Shown piece by piece: positions 45,127 through 53,768 of a stretch of 64,000 bases of DNA. A program made the translations under genes and the position numbers. Source of the stretch: Schlegelella_A sp035995885 (GTDB taxonomy: Bacteria; Pseudomonadota; Gammaproteobacteria; Burkholderiales; Burkholderiaceae_C). The notes beneath the pieces are model-generated. The model searched no databases. It was not told the origin of the DNA and was given only the letters and a program-made list of their open reading frames with translations. The stretch's first letter is position 1. Each line of letters opens with the position of its first letter. The DNA is taken from assembly GCA_035995885.1 (NCBI GenBank), contig DASYKC010000085.1, positions 1 through 64,000 on the forward strand, written 5' to 3'.

Positions 45127-45567
45127 ATGGGTTCATCGCTCCTCTGGGTCAAGGCCCTCCACATCGTCTTCGTCAGCAGCTGGTTCGCGGGACTGTTCTA
45201 CCTGCCGCGCCTGTTCGTCAACCTGGCGACCGTTCCCGCCGACAGCCACGCCGAGCGCGAGCGGCTGCTCATGATGGCGAGGAAGCTCTACCGCTTCTCG
45301 GGCCTGCTGATGGTCGTGGCGATCGCCCTCGGCCTCGTCCTCTGGCTCGGCTACGGCGTCGGCAAGGGGCCGCACAACTACTGGCTGCACGCCAAGATCG
45401 TGCTCGTCGTCGTCGCCATCGGCTATCACCACGCCTGCCGATCGCTGCTGCGCAAGTTCGAGGAGTTCGCCAACACGCGCAGCGAGCGCTGGTTTCGCGT
45501 CTTCAACGAGAGCGCGGTGCTGCTGTTCACGGTCATCGTGATCCTCGTCGTCGTCAAGCCTTTCTGA
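45127..45567 (+). CDS. hemJ: HemJ-type protoporphyrinogen IX oxidase (CopD-like fold)
   Basis: A 146-aa four-helix membrane protein. The start LLWVKALHIVFVSSWFAGLFYLPRLFVN (about residues 5-32), with His in helix 1, is the HemJ/UPF0093 hallmark. HAKIVLVVVAIGYHHACRSLLRKF (about 87-110) carries further conserved His and basic residues, and the last helix ends LVVVKPF. HemJ oxidises protoporphyrinogen IX to protoporphyrin IX. The divergent pairing with hemB supports a role in haem synthesis. A general CopD annotation is the alternative. Confidence 0.88.
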   Translation: MGSSLLWVKALHIVFVSSWFAGLFYLPRLFVNLATVPADSHAERERLLMMARKLYRFSGLLMVVAIALGLVLWLGYGVGKGPHNYWLHAKIVLVVVAIGYHHACRSLLRKFEEFANTRSERWFRVFNESAVLLFTVIVILVVVKPF

Positions 45568-45581
45568 GACGCCGCCGGACG

Positions 45582-46709
45582 ATGCCGCGTCACCGCAGCT
45601 CGGCCGTTCCGCTGTCGTGGCTGTACGGCGCGCTGATCGTCTACGCCAGCCTCTATCCGTTCGTCGGCTGGCGCGTTCCCGGCGTCGGCGTGCTCGACTT
45701 CCTCTTCCTCGGCTGGCCGCGCTACTGGACCGGTTTCGACCTCGTCTCGAACCTGCTCGGCTACCTGCCGTTCGGCTTTCTGCTCTTCGTCGCGCTGGTC
45801 CGCGGCGGCCGCAGCGCCGGCGTCGCGGCGTTGCTCGCGTGCGCCGGCGGAACGCTGCTGTCGTTGACGATGGAGCTGCTCCAGAACTACCTGCCGCACC
45901 GCGTCTCGTCGAACGTCGACCTCGCCCTCAACGCGCTCGGCACCGCGCTCGGCGTCGCCGTCGGCGCGGCGCTGAACTGGCGCGGCGGCATCGCCCAATG
46001 GCAGAAGCTGCGCGACCGCTGGTTCGTCGCCCGCAGTGCCGGCGGCCTGGCGCTGCTCGTCCTCTGGCCGATCGGCCTGCTGTTCCCGACCGCGGTGCCG
46101 TTCGGCGTCGGCCACGTCCTCGGCCGCATCCAGCCTCTCGTCGTCGAGGTCCTGGCCGACACGCCGGCGGCGTCGTGGACCGAAGGCTGGACGGTCGCGA
46201 CCGCGCCCGTCGTCGAGGCCGCGCCGACGGCGCTGTCGTCGACGTCGGAGCTGGCGATCATCGTCCTCGGCCTGCTCGCGCCGTGCCTGGTCGCCTTCAC
46301 GATCGCGATCCCGGGCTGGCGCCGTGCCGCCTTCGTCGTCGGCGCCGCGCTCATCGGCGCGGCGACGACGACGCTCTCGACCGCGCTCAACTTCGGCCCG
46401 ACGCACGCCTTTTCCTGGACCACGCAGCAAGCGCTGCAGGCGCTCGGCATCGGCACCGGCGCGGCGCTGCTCTTCAGCTTCGTGCCGCCCCGGGTCGCGG
46501 CCGGATTCGGCCTGATCGCGCTGACGGCGCTGGTCATGCTGGTGGCGCAGGCGCCGGCCGATCCCTACTTCGCGCAGAGCCTCCAGGGTTGGGAGCAGGG
46601 CCGCTTCATCCGCTTCCACGGCGCGGCGCAGTGGGTCGGCTGGATCTGGCCGTACGCGGCGCTGACCTATCTCCTCATTCGCCTGGCGGCGCGCGAACCG
46701 CGGGCCTGA
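45582..46709 (+). CDS. VanZ-family membrane protein
   Basis: A 375-aa multi-pass protein. The VanZ-like region occupies about residues 10-125: LYGALIVYASLYPF, a DLVSNLLGYLPFGFLLF segment and LSLTMELLQNYLPHRVSSNVDLALNALGTALG with the conserved Glu and Asn residues. Four or five additional helices make the C-terminal half. VanZ proteins were first known from teicoplanin resistance, but most members have no defined role. It follows hemJ by 14 bases and may share its transcript. Confidence 0.87.
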   Translation: MPRHRSSAVPLSWLYGALIVYASLYPFVGWRVPGVGVLDFLFLGWPRYWTGFDLVSNLLGYLPFGFLLFVALVRGGRSAGVAALLACAGGTLLSLTMELLQNYLPHRVSSNVDLALNALGTALGVAVGAALNWRGGIAQWQKLRDRWFVARSAGGLALLVLWPIGLLFPTAVPFGVGHVLGRIQPLVVEVLADTPAASWTEGWTVATAPVVEAAPTALSSTSELAIIVLGLLAPCLVAFTIAIPGWRRAAFVVGAALIGAATTTLSTALNFGPTHAFSWTTQQALQALGIGTGAALLFSFVPPRVAAGFGLIALTALVMLVAQAPADPYFAQSLQGWEQGRFIRFHGAAQWVGWIWPYAALTYLLIRLAAREPRA

Positions 46710-46728
46710 GCGCCGCGTCGCGGCGCGT

Positions 46729-47613
46729 CTAGAGGCCGAGCAGCTGTCGCCCCAGGCGGTGCGTCCGCGCCGCCGGATCGGCGAGCTCGTGCAGGACGTC
46801 CATGTGATGGCGCCCGGCCACCTGTTCGCAGACCGGCACTGCGCGCGGCCCCCAGGCGGCGGCGATCGCCGCGTTCTGGCGCAGGAACTCCTCGCTCTCG
46901 CCGGCGCCGACGACGGCGACGAGGCGACCGCGCGGCGCCGGCAGCGCGACCGGGCTGAGACGTCGCGCCGTCGCCGCGTCGAGGTTCAGGTCGGGCGCGA
47001 GGAAGGGCGCGTGGCGCAGCGGCTCGAGGTCGAAGACGCCGGAGACGGCGAGCGCGCTCCGGACGAGATCGGCGGGCAGGTCGGCGCCGACCGCTTGCCA
47101 TCGGCACGACAGCATCATCGCGGCGAGATGGCCGCCCGCCGAATGGCCGGCGACGACGATGCGCGCCGGGTCGCCGCCGTGCTCGGCCGCGTGGCGCCGA
47201 ACCCAGGCCAGCGCCTGCACGAGCTGCAGCACGATGTGCTCGATGCCGACCGCCGGGCAGAGCGCGTAGTTCGGCAGGACGACCATCGCGCCGGCGGCGA
47301 CGAACGGCGGCGCGACGAAGGACTGGTCGCGCTTGTCGAGGGCGCGCCAGTAACCGCCGTGGAGGTAGACGAGCACCGGCGCGCCGGATGCGCGCGGCGT
47401 GAAGACGTCGAGGCGCTCGCTCGCGTCGTCGCCGTAGGCGAGGTCGAGCTTGCACTTCAGGCTGGCGCGCGCGTGGTGCGATCGCTCGTCCCACTCGCGC
47501 AGGATGGCGAGGTGATCGGGAATGCGGGCGCGGTTGTTGTACTGCACGTCGAACCACTCCGGCGCTTCGGTCGGCGCCGGTTCGCCTCGCCCACCGGACG
47601 GCGCGACAGTCAT
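46729..47613 (-). CDS. Alpha/beta hydrolase, kynurenine formamidase/esterase-like
   Basis: A 294-aa hydrolase. The ATG at 47613 is within the TetR gene's stop (ATGA). Oxyanion motif VYLHGGYWRALDK (about residues 78-90), nucleophile elbow VVAGHSAGGHLAA (about 148-160) and a C-terminal GRHHMDVLHELADP with the catalytic His are present. HGGYW is characteristic of arylformamidase/hormone-sensitive-lipase-like enzymes. Coupling to a divergent regulator of the catabolic cluster suggests it hydrolyses a related ester or amide. Confidence 0.88.
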   Translation of the reverse strand: MTVAPSGGRGEPAPTEAPEWFDVQYNNRARIPDHLAILREWDERSHHARASLKCKLDLAYGDDASERLDVFTPRASGAPVLVYLHGGYWRALDKRDQSFVAPPFVAAGAMVVLPNYALCPAVGIEHIVLQLVQALAWVRRHAAEHGGDPARIVVAGHSAGGHLAAMMLSCRWQAVGADLPADLVRSALAVSGVFDLEPLRHAPFLAPDLNLDAATARRLSPVALPAPRGRLVAVVGAGESEEFLRQNAAIAAAWGPRAVPVCEQVAGRHHMDVLHELADPAARTHRLGRQLLGL

Positions 47614-48311
47614 GCGCGCGCTCGCTTCGCCCGGGCCGGCGCCGTCGCCGCGCCGCCGCGCCGCCGCGCTGCCGGTTTGGCGGCATCGCGCTGCGCGGCT
47701 TCGATCAGCGCGTCGGCCATCCACAGGGCGATGCGCTCGACCTCGCGGTCGGGCAGGCCCCAGATGTCCTTCAGCACCATGTACGGCTCGATGCCGTAGA
47801 CGACCGAGAGGGCCCGGTGCAGCCGGTCGCGAACCGCCGGCGGCAAGGTCGGCGCGAGCGGCTCGAGCGCGTGCTCGAGGATGCGCACGCGGTGGCCGCG
47901 CCGGTACGGTTCCTCCTCGAGGAGGCCGGCGCGCTCGAGCGCCCATTGCTCGAGCGCGAGCTGCGCGGCGGCGCGCATCTGCGGCTCGAACTCGGTGAAG
48001 CGCGGGAAGGTCTGGACGAACAGCTCGCGCACGCGCGCCCGGCCGTCGACCTCGCTCGAGGCGAACGCGCGCACCGGCCCGAGGGACGAGTCGACGACCG
48101 CCGTGACCAGCGCGCTTCGGCTCGGGAAGTAGCGATACGTCGTCGCCCGCGAGACCTTGGCGCGCGCCGCCACTTCGGCCACCGACGGCACGTGCCCGGT
48201 CGTGCGGATGAGCTCCATCGCCGTCTCGAGCAGGAGGCGAAAAGTCGCCGCCTTGACGCCGCGCGCCGGTGGCGGCGGCGGCTCGCTGAGCTTATGCTTG
48301 AGGCGCACCAT
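47610..48311 (-). CDS. TetR-family transcriptional regulator
   Basis: A 233-aa regulator from the ATG at 48311. The N-terminal HTH region is SVAEVAARAKVSRATTYRYFPSRSALVTAVV (about residues 42-72). The ligand domain is helical and the C-terminus is a basic Ala/Arg tail. The gene is divergent from the FAH-family gene at 48481, with a 20-base inverted repeat between them, the classical arrangement for local repression of a catabolic cluster. A longer in-frame start at 48419 would run across the inverted repeat and is less likely. Confidence 0.9.
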   Translation of the reverse strand: MVRLKHKLSEPPPPPARGVKAATFRLLLETAMELIRTTGHVPSVAEVAARAKVSRATTYRYFPSRSALVTAVVDSSLGPVRAFASSEVDGRARVRELFVQTFPRFTEFEPQMRAAAQLALEQWALERAGLLEEEPYRRGHRVRILEHALEPLAPTLPPAVRDRLHRALSVVYGIEPYMVLKDIWGLPDREVERIALWMADALIEAAQRDAAKPAARRRGGAATAPARAKRARA

Positions 48312-48390
48312 GCGGGTTTGTCCGGAGCAGCGACAGCGCCGATGCGCTTGTGAGGGTGAAGGGACGAACTCTATGATGCGTCGATCGCGA

Positions 48391-48410
48391 TTTGAGACGC
48401 AAGTCCCAAA
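48391..48410. promoter_or_regulatory. 20-base inverted repeat, candidate TetR operator
   Basis: TTTGAGACGCAAGTCCCAAA has arms TTTGAGAC and GTCCCAAA matching at seven of eight positions around GCAA. It lies between the divergent TetR and FAH-family genes, 71 bases before the latter's start. Confidence 0.6.
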
Positions 48411-48480
48411 CTGAACCAACGATCTCGCGGCGCTCGGGACTTACCCTCGGCGACCGCCCGACACAACCGAGACAAGCGCA

Positions 48481-49347
48481 ATGCGGATCGCCAGTTGGAG
48501 CTGGGGCGGCCGACTCCACGTCGGCACCATTTCGGCCGATGGCGGCGAGGCGACGCCCCTGGCCGTCGCCGACGCGACGCGCGGCGCCCTGCCGCTGATC
48601 GAGGCTCTCGGCCGGGGCGAGGCCCTGCCCGCGCCGGCCGGGGCGCGCCTGCCGGTCGAGGCGATCGAGCTGCGCGCGCCGCTGCCGCGGCCCTTGCGCA
48701 GCCTCTTCTGCGTCGGCCGCAACTACCACGCGCACGCTGCCGAGCTCGCCGAGAGCGTCTTTCGCGCCAGCCTGCCGGTCGAGCACGCCTGGCCGATCGT
48801 CTTCTCCAAGTTCCCGGAATGCGTCATCGGCCCCCACGACACGGTGCGCCTGCCGGGCGCGGCGATCAGCAGCCAGATCGACTACGAGAGCGAGCTCGCC
48901 GTCGTCATCGGCCGCGGCGGCCGCGACATCGCCCGCTCGCGGGCGATGGACCACGTCTTCGGCTACACCGTCGTCAACGACGTGACCGCGCGCGACGTGC
49001 AGGTGCGCCACCAGCAATGGGACCTCGGCAAGAGCTTCGACACCTTCTGCCCGATGGGTCCGTGGATCACCGGCGCCGACGAGATGGACGGCCGCGCCAC
49101 CCGCGTGCGCGGCTGGGTCAACGGCGAGCTGCGCCAGGACGGCAGCACGAAGGACATGATCTTCGACATCGCGACGCTGATCGAGACCTGCTCGCGCGGC
49201 ATCACGCTGTATCCGGGCGACGTCATCGCGACCGGCACGCCGTCGGGCGTCGGCATGGGCTTCTCGCCGCCGCGCTGGCTCGGCGCCGGCGACGTCGTCC
49301 GCATCGAGATCGACGGCATCGGCGCGATCGAGAACCGGTTCGAGTGA
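48481..49347 (+). CDS. Fumarylacetoacetate hydrolase-family enzyme
   Basis: A 288-aa FAH-family protein. Typical members cleave C-C bonds of, or decarboxylate or hydrate, beta-keto acids in aromatic degradation. Seen: LFCVGRNYHAHAAE (about residues 78-91), metal-ligand region QIDYESELAVVIGRGG (about 138-153), FGYTVVNDVTARDVQ (about 160-174) and YPGDVIATGTPSGVGMG (about 243-259). First gene of the plus-strand catabolic cluster and the likely target of the divergent TetR. Substrate unknown. Confidence 0.92.
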   Translation: MRIASWSWGGRLHVGTISADGGEATPLAVADATRGALPLIEALGRGEALPAPAGARLPVEAIELRAPLPRPLRSLFCVGRNYHAHAAELAESVFRASLPVEHAWPIVFSKFPECVIGPHDTVRLPGAAISSQIDYESELAVVIGRGGRDIARSRAMDHVFGYTVVNDVTARDVQVRHQQWDLGKSFDTFCPMGPWITGADEMDGRATRVRGWVNGELRQDGSTKDMIFDIATLIETCSRGITLYPGDVIATGTPSGVGMGFSPPRWLGAGDVVRIEIDGIGAIENRFE

Positions 49348-49357
49348 GAAGGACGCC

Positions 49358-50152
49358 ATGACGCTGCACGTCTTCCATCGAACCGTCGTCGAGGAAGAAG
49401 GCGAGGGCGACGCCGTCGTCTGCGTGCACGGCCTCGGCGGCAGCAGCAACACCTTCACGCCGCTCATGCCGGCGCTGGCGCGCCACCGCGTCATCCGCGT
49501 CGACCTGCCCGGCAGCGCCCGCTCGCAGCGCGTCGAGGGCCCGCTCACGATCGAGCGCTTCGTCGCGACGCTGCTCTCGATCTGCACCCGCCTCAACGTG
49601 ACGCGCGCGCACTGGATCGGCCACTCGCTCGGCACAATCGTCTGCCAGCACGTCGCGGTGACGGCGCCGAAGCTCGTGCGCAGCATCGCCCTGTTCGGGC
49701 CGCTGATCGCGCCGCCGGAAGCGGCACGCACGGCCATCCGCGCGCGAGCCGCCAAGGCGCGCGCCGAAGGCACGACGGGCATGCACGAGATCGCGCTGGG
49801 CTTGCTCAACGGCGCGATCTCGGCCGACACCCGACAGCGCTCGCCGCTCGCCGTCGCCTTCGTTCGCGAGAGCCTGATGCGCCAGGATGCCGACGCCTAT
49901 GCGCGCACCTGCGACGCCCTCGCCGAGGCGAGCGCGGCCGCGGTCGAGCGGATCGAGGCGCCGGTGCTGCTCGTCACCGGCGACGAGGACGGCGTCGCGC
50001 CGCCGCAGCAGGTGCGCGCGTTCGCCGAGAAGCTGCACGCCGCCAAGAGCACGCGCGTCGTCGTGCTGCCGAAGTGCGGCCACTGGACGCCGATCGAGCG
50101 GCCCGAGGACTGCGCGCGCGAGCTGCGCGAGTTCCTCGCCGCGCAACGCTGA
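49358..50152 (+). CDS. Alpha/beta-fold hydrolase
   Basis: A 264-aa hydrolase with the full catalytic set: VCVHGLGGSSNTF (oxyanion, about residues 22-34), WIGHSLGTIVC (nucleophile Ser, about 87-97), VTGDEDGVAPP (acid, about 206-216) and KCGHWTPIERP (His, about 239-249). Resembles 3-oxoadipate enol-lactonase and carboxylester hydrolases. It follows the FAH-family gene by 10 bases, the pairing expected for ring-cleavage product processing. Confidence 0.9.
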   Translation: MTLHVFHRTVVEEEGEGDAVVCVHGLGGSSNTFTPLMPALARHRVIRVDLPGSARSQRVEGPLTIERFVATLLSICTRLNVTRAHWIGHSLGTIVCQHVAVTAPKLVRSIALFGPLIAPPEAARTAIRARAAKARAEGTTGMHEIALGLLNGAISADTRQRSPLAVAFVRESLMRQDADAYARTCDALAEASAAAVERIEAPVLLVTGDEDGVAPPQQVRAFAEKLHAAKSTRVVVLPKCGHWTPIERPEDCARELREFLAAQR

Positions 50153-50178
50153 CGGAACGGGCCGCAAGGAGAACCGAC

Positions 50179-51468
50179 ATGGCCGACATCCACTACACCA
50201 ACGTCCGCATCTTCGACGGCGGCGGCGACGCGCCGTTCATGGGCGAGGTGCTCGTCCAGGGCGACAAGATCGCGCGCGTCGTCCGCAGCGGCCACGGCGT
50301 GCGCGCGGCGCCGGTCGGCGGCGCCCGCGTCGTCGACGGCAATGGCGCGACACTCATGCCCGGCATGGTGGAGGCGCATACGCACTTCGCGTGGAACGAC
50401 CAGCCGAGCCTGGGCGCCATCCAGCGCATGCCGCCCGAGGAGCACATCCTCTGGTGCGCCGAGGTCGCCAGGCGCTACCTCGACATGGGCTGGACCAGCT
50501 GCGTCGGCGCCGCCGCCGCGAAGCCGCGCCTCGACGTCGTCATCAGGAACGCGATCAACGACGGCACGATCGTCGGCCCGCGCTACCTGGCGGCGAGCCA
50601 GGAGATCACCGTGCCGGGCGGCCTCGGCGACACGACCCAGCCGCACCTGCCGCAATCGGATTTCGCGTTCGGCGCGATCGTCAGCGGCCCCGAGGAGATG
50701 CGCCGCTGCGTCCGCATGTTCGTCAAGTGGGGCGTCGACTCGCTCAAGATCAACCTCTCGGGCGAGTCGATCACCGGCCTGCCGAGCGACCGCTGCCAGT
50801 TCACCGACGCCGAGATCGCCGTCTGCGTCGAGGAGGCCAAGGCCTGGGGCAAGCGCGTCGCGGCGCACGCCCGCTCGTGCAACTCGATCAAGCGCTGCGT
50901 GACCCACGGCATCGAGGTCATCTACCACGCGAGCTTCACCGACACCGAGACACTCGACCTGCTCGAGGCGCACAAGATGGAGCACTTCATCGCGCCCGGC
51001 CTGGCCTGGCTGATCAACACCTGCCATCACGCCAGCGAGTGGGGATTGACGCCCGAGGTGACGAAGAAGATGGGCTACCACCGCGAGCTCGAGGCGGCGG
51101 TCGAGACGATGAAGGGCCTGAGGAAGCGCGGCGTCCGCATCCTGCCCGGCGGCGACTACGGCTTCGCCTGGACGCCGCACGGCACGAACGCGAAAGACCT
51201 CGAGTACTTCGTCAAGGTCGTCGGCATGAGCACGATGGAAGCGCTGCTCTCGGCCACCGCCTGGGGCGGGCCGATGATGAAGATGGGCAAGTCGATCGGC
51301 TACGTGCGCGAGGGCTGCTACGCCGACCTGCTGCTGGTCGACGGCGACCCGCTCGCCGACATCACGATCCTGCAGGACAAGTCGCGCATCCTGTCGGTGA
51401 TGAAAGGCGGCGAGTTCCATCGCGCGCCGCCCGTCCGCTCGGCGCGGACCACGCGCTGGGCCGCCTGA
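50179..51468 (+). CDS. Metal-dependent amidohydrolase (imidazolonepropionase-like), copy 1
   Basis: A 429-aa amidohydrolase-superfamily enzyme from the ATG at 50179, with AAGGAGAA upstream. The binuclear metal set is visible: H67 and H69 in AHTHF, Lys190 in SLKINLSG (the residue usually carboxylated), H230 in AAHARS, H250 in IYHASF and D326 in GGDYGF. The C-terminal DLLLVDGDPLADITIL completes the composite beta domain. Such enzymes hydrolyse cyclic amides, dipeptides or related C-N bonds. It is followed 10 bases later by a paralogue. Confidence 0.92.
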   Translation: MADIHYTNVRIFDGGGDAPFMGEVLVQGDKIARVVRSGHGVRAAPVGGARVVDGNGATLMPGMVEAHTHFAWNDQPSLGAIQRMPPEEHILWCAEVARRYLDMGWTSCVGAAAAKPRLDVVIRNAINDGTIVGPRYLAASQEITVPGGLGDTTQPHLPQSDFAFGAIVSGPEEMRRCVRMFVKWGVDSLKINLSGESITGLPSDRCQFTDAEIAVCVEEAKAWGKRVAAHARSCNSIKRCVTHGIEVIYHASFTDTETLDLLEAHKMEHFIAPGLAWLINTCHHASEWGLTPEVTKKMGYHRELEAAVETMKGLRKRGVRILPGGDYGFAWTPHGTNAKDLEYFVKVVGMSTMEALLSATAWGGPMMKMGKSIGYVREGCYADLLLVDGDPLADITILQDKSRILSVMKGGEFHRAPPVRSARTTRWAA

Positions 51469-51478
51469 GGAGAACGCC

Positions 51479-52765
51479 ATGGACAGCACCACGCTCTTCA
51501 CCAACGTCCGCATCCTCGACGGCACCGGCACGATGCCTTACGCCGGCAGCGTCCTGGTCCAGGGGAACAGGATCCGCACGGTCGGCCGCTCGAGCGCCGC
51601 GCTCGCGCCGACCGGCGCGACCGTGATCGACGGCGCCGGCGCGACGCTCATGCCCGGCATGTGCGAGGCGCACACCCATTTCTCGTGGAACGACGCCGCG
51701 ACGCTGAGCGCGATCCAGACCATGCCGCTCGAGGAGCATGTGCTCTGGTGCGCCAAGGTCGCCAAGCTCTACCTCGAGGCCGGCTTCACGTCGTGCGTCG
51801 GCGCCGCGTGCGCCAAGCCGAGGCTCGACGTCGTCATCAGGAACGCCATCAACTCGGGCCAGATCCCCGGCCCGCGCTACCTCGCCGCGAGTCAGGAGAT
51901 CACGGTCGTCGGCGGCCTCGGCGACGAGACCCTGCCGCACCTGCCGTTCCCGGAGTTCAGCTTCGGCGTCAACGTCAATTCCGCCGACGAGATGAGGAAG
52001 GCGGTGCGCCTGTTCCTCAAGTACGGCGTCGACTCGATCAAGCTCAACCTCTCGGGCGACAACTTCACGCCCGACTCGCCCGCCGAAACGACCTGGATGA
52101 GCGACGCCGAGGTCGCCGCGGCGATGGACGAGGTGCGCGTTCGCGGCAAGCGCGGCACGGCGCATGCGCGCTCGGCGGCGAGCGTGAAGCAGGCGCTGCG
52201 CCACGGCATCGACGTGATCTACCACGCGAGCTACAGCGACACCGAGACGCTCGACATGCTCGAGGCCGCGAAGGACCGCGTCTTCGTCGCCCCCGGCATC
52301 GCCATCATCTACGCCATGCTCAACGAGGCCGAGCCGTGGGGCATCACGCGCGCCAAGGCGACGGCGGCCGGCTACCAGCACGAGTGGGACGCGGCGCTCG
52401 AGTCGCTGCGGGCGATGCACAAGCGCGGCATCCGCATCCTGCCCGGCGGCGACTACGGCTTCGCCTTCACGCCGCACGGCCAGAACGCGCGCGACCTCGA
52501 GTTCTTCGTCAAGTACCTCGGGTTCACGCCGATGGAGGCGATCCGCTCCGCCACGCTCTACGGCGGCCAGATCATGATGAAGCCGAACGAGCTCGGCACG
52601 ATCGAGGACGGCTACCTCGCCGACCTGCTGCTCGTCGACGGCGATCCGCTCGCCAACCTCGCCATCCTGCGCGACCCGAAGCGCCTGCTCGCGGTGATGA
52701 AGGACGGCGTCTTCGTCAAGTCGCCCGAGATCGCAGCGCAGCGGCGCTGGGAGCACGCCGCGTGA
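51479..52765 (+). CDS. Metal-dependent amidohydrolase (imidazolonepropionase-like), copy 2
   Basis: A 428-aa paralogue of the previous gene, alignable end to end. The metal ligands are conserved: H65 and H67 in AHTHF, Lys about 188 in SIKLNLSG, His in TAHARS, His in IYHASYSD and Asp in GGDYGF. Differences concentrate in the second half (FVAPGIAIIYAMLNEAEPWG against the first copy's FIAPGLAWLINTCHHASEWG), near the expected substrate pocket, which suggests distinct substrates. The TGA overlaps the GTG of livH by three bases. Confidence 0.92.
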   Translation: MDSTTLFTNVRILDGTGTMPYAGSVLVQGNRIRTVGRSSAALAPTGATVIDGAGATLMPGMCEAHTHFSWNDAATLSAIQTMPLEEHVLWCAKVAKLYLEAGFTSCVGAACAKPRLDVVIRNAINSGQIPGPRYLAASQEITVVGGLGDETLPHLPFPEFSFGVNVNSADEMRKAVRLFLKYGVDSIKLNLSGDNFTPDSPAETTWMSDAEVAAAMDEVRVRGKRGTAHARSAASVKQALRHGIDVIYHASYSDTETLDMLEAAKDRVFVAPGIAIIYAMLNEAEPWGITRAKATAAGYQHEWDAALESLRAMHKRGIRILPGGDYGFAFTPHGQNARDLEFFVKYLGFTPMEAIRSATLYGGQIMMKPNELGTIEDGYLADLLLVDGDPLANLAILRDPKRLLAVMKDGVFVKSPEIAAQRRWEHAA

Positions 52766-53709
52766 CGGAGCAGCGCAAGAAGATCGCGCTCTGGCTGCTG
52801 TTCGCGGGCCCGATCGCGGTGTTCTCGGTCTGGGCGATCGCCGACAACCCGCCGCTCTATTTCAAGACGCTGCTCAACGGGCTGACACTGGCCTCGCTCT
52901 ACTTCCTCGTCGCCAGCGGCTTCACGCTCGTCTTCGGCCTGATGCGAAACGTCAACCTCGCGCACGGCTCGCTCTTCCTGCTCGGCGCCTACGTCGGCTG
53001 GATCGTCGGCGAGAACACCGGCTCGTGGCTGCTCGCGGTCGCGGCAGGATTCCTGGCGGCGGCCGCCGTCGGCCTGCTCATGCAGGTGCTCATCTTCCGC
53101 TTCATGGAAGGCCAGGACCTGCGCCAGACGCTGGTCACGATCGGCCTGTCGATCGTCTTCGCCGACCTCATGCTCTGGGCCTTCGGCGGCGAGATCTACA
53201 CCTTCGACCCGCCGGCCTTGATCTACGGCTCGACCGTGCTGCCGGTGGTCGAGAAGTTTCCGACCTACCGGATCTTCGTCCTGCTCGCAGCGATCGTCAT
53301 CGGCATCGGCCTGTGGACCTTTCTCGCCAAGACGCGCGTCGGCATGATGATCCGCGCCGGCGTCGACGACCGCGGCATGCTCGCCGCTTCCGGCGTCAAC
53401 GTGCAGCTCGTCTTCGCGGTGACGTTCGCGATCGGCGCCGGCCTCGCGGGGCTGGCCGGTGTCGTCGGCGGCACGGCCCTCTCGATCTCGCCCGGCGAGG
53501 ACACGCGCTACCTGCTCGCCTCGCTCGTCGTCGTCATCGTGGGCGGCATGGGCAGCGTCGTCGGCGCGTCGATCGGCGCCCTGCTGATCGGCCTGGCCGA
53601 GCAGTTCGGCCTCGCCTACGCGCCGACCTACAGCGTCGTCTTCACCTTCGTGATCATGGTCGTCGCCCTCGCGTTCCGGCCGCGCGGGATCATGGGGCGG
53701 GCCGGATGA
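52762..53709 (+). CDS. livH: Branched-chain amino acid-type ABC permease LivH (cluster 3)
   Basis: Inner-membrane permease, 315 aa, GTG start overlapping the amidohydrolase stop. It has an extra N-terminal helix (KKIALWLLFAGPIAVFSVWAI) before the usual LivH start; signature TLVFGLMRNVNLAHGSLFLLGAY (about residues 55-77) and C-terminal VVVIVGGMGSVVGASIGALLIGLAEQF. It probably imports the compound attacked by the enzymes encoded upstream. The stop overlaps a 20-codon micro-ORF that in turn overlaps livM. Confidence 0.92.
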   Translation: MTEQRKKIALWLLFAGPIAVFSVWAIADNPPLYFKTLLNGLTLASLYFLVASGFTLVFGLMRNVNLAHGSLFLLGAYVGWIVGENTGSWLLAVAAGFLAAAAVGLLMQVLIFRFMEGQDLRQTLVTIGLSIVFADLMLWAFGGEIYTFDPPALIYGSTVLPVVEKFPTYRIFVLLAAIVIGIGLWTFLAKTRVGMMIRAGVDDRGMLAASGVNVQLVFAVTFAIGAGLAGLAGVVGGTALSISPGEDTRYLLASLVVVIVGGMGSVVGASIGALLIGLAEQFGLAYAPTYSVVFTFVIMVVALAFRPRGIMGRAG

Positions 53710-53768
53710 GCCGCCGGGGCGCTGCCGGCGCGACTGCCGCCGCGCGCAGCGCGGAGGCTTGCCGATGA
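53706..53768 (+). CDS. 20-codon micro-ORF linking livH and livM (cluster 3)
   Basis: ATG at 53706 is within the livH stop (ATGA) and its own TGA (53766-53768) is within the livM start (ATGA). The peptide is MSRRGAAGATAAARSAEACR. It could pass ribosomes from livH to livM by termination-reinitiation. No peptide function is implied. Confidence 0.35.
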   Translation: MSRRGAAGATAAARSAEACR

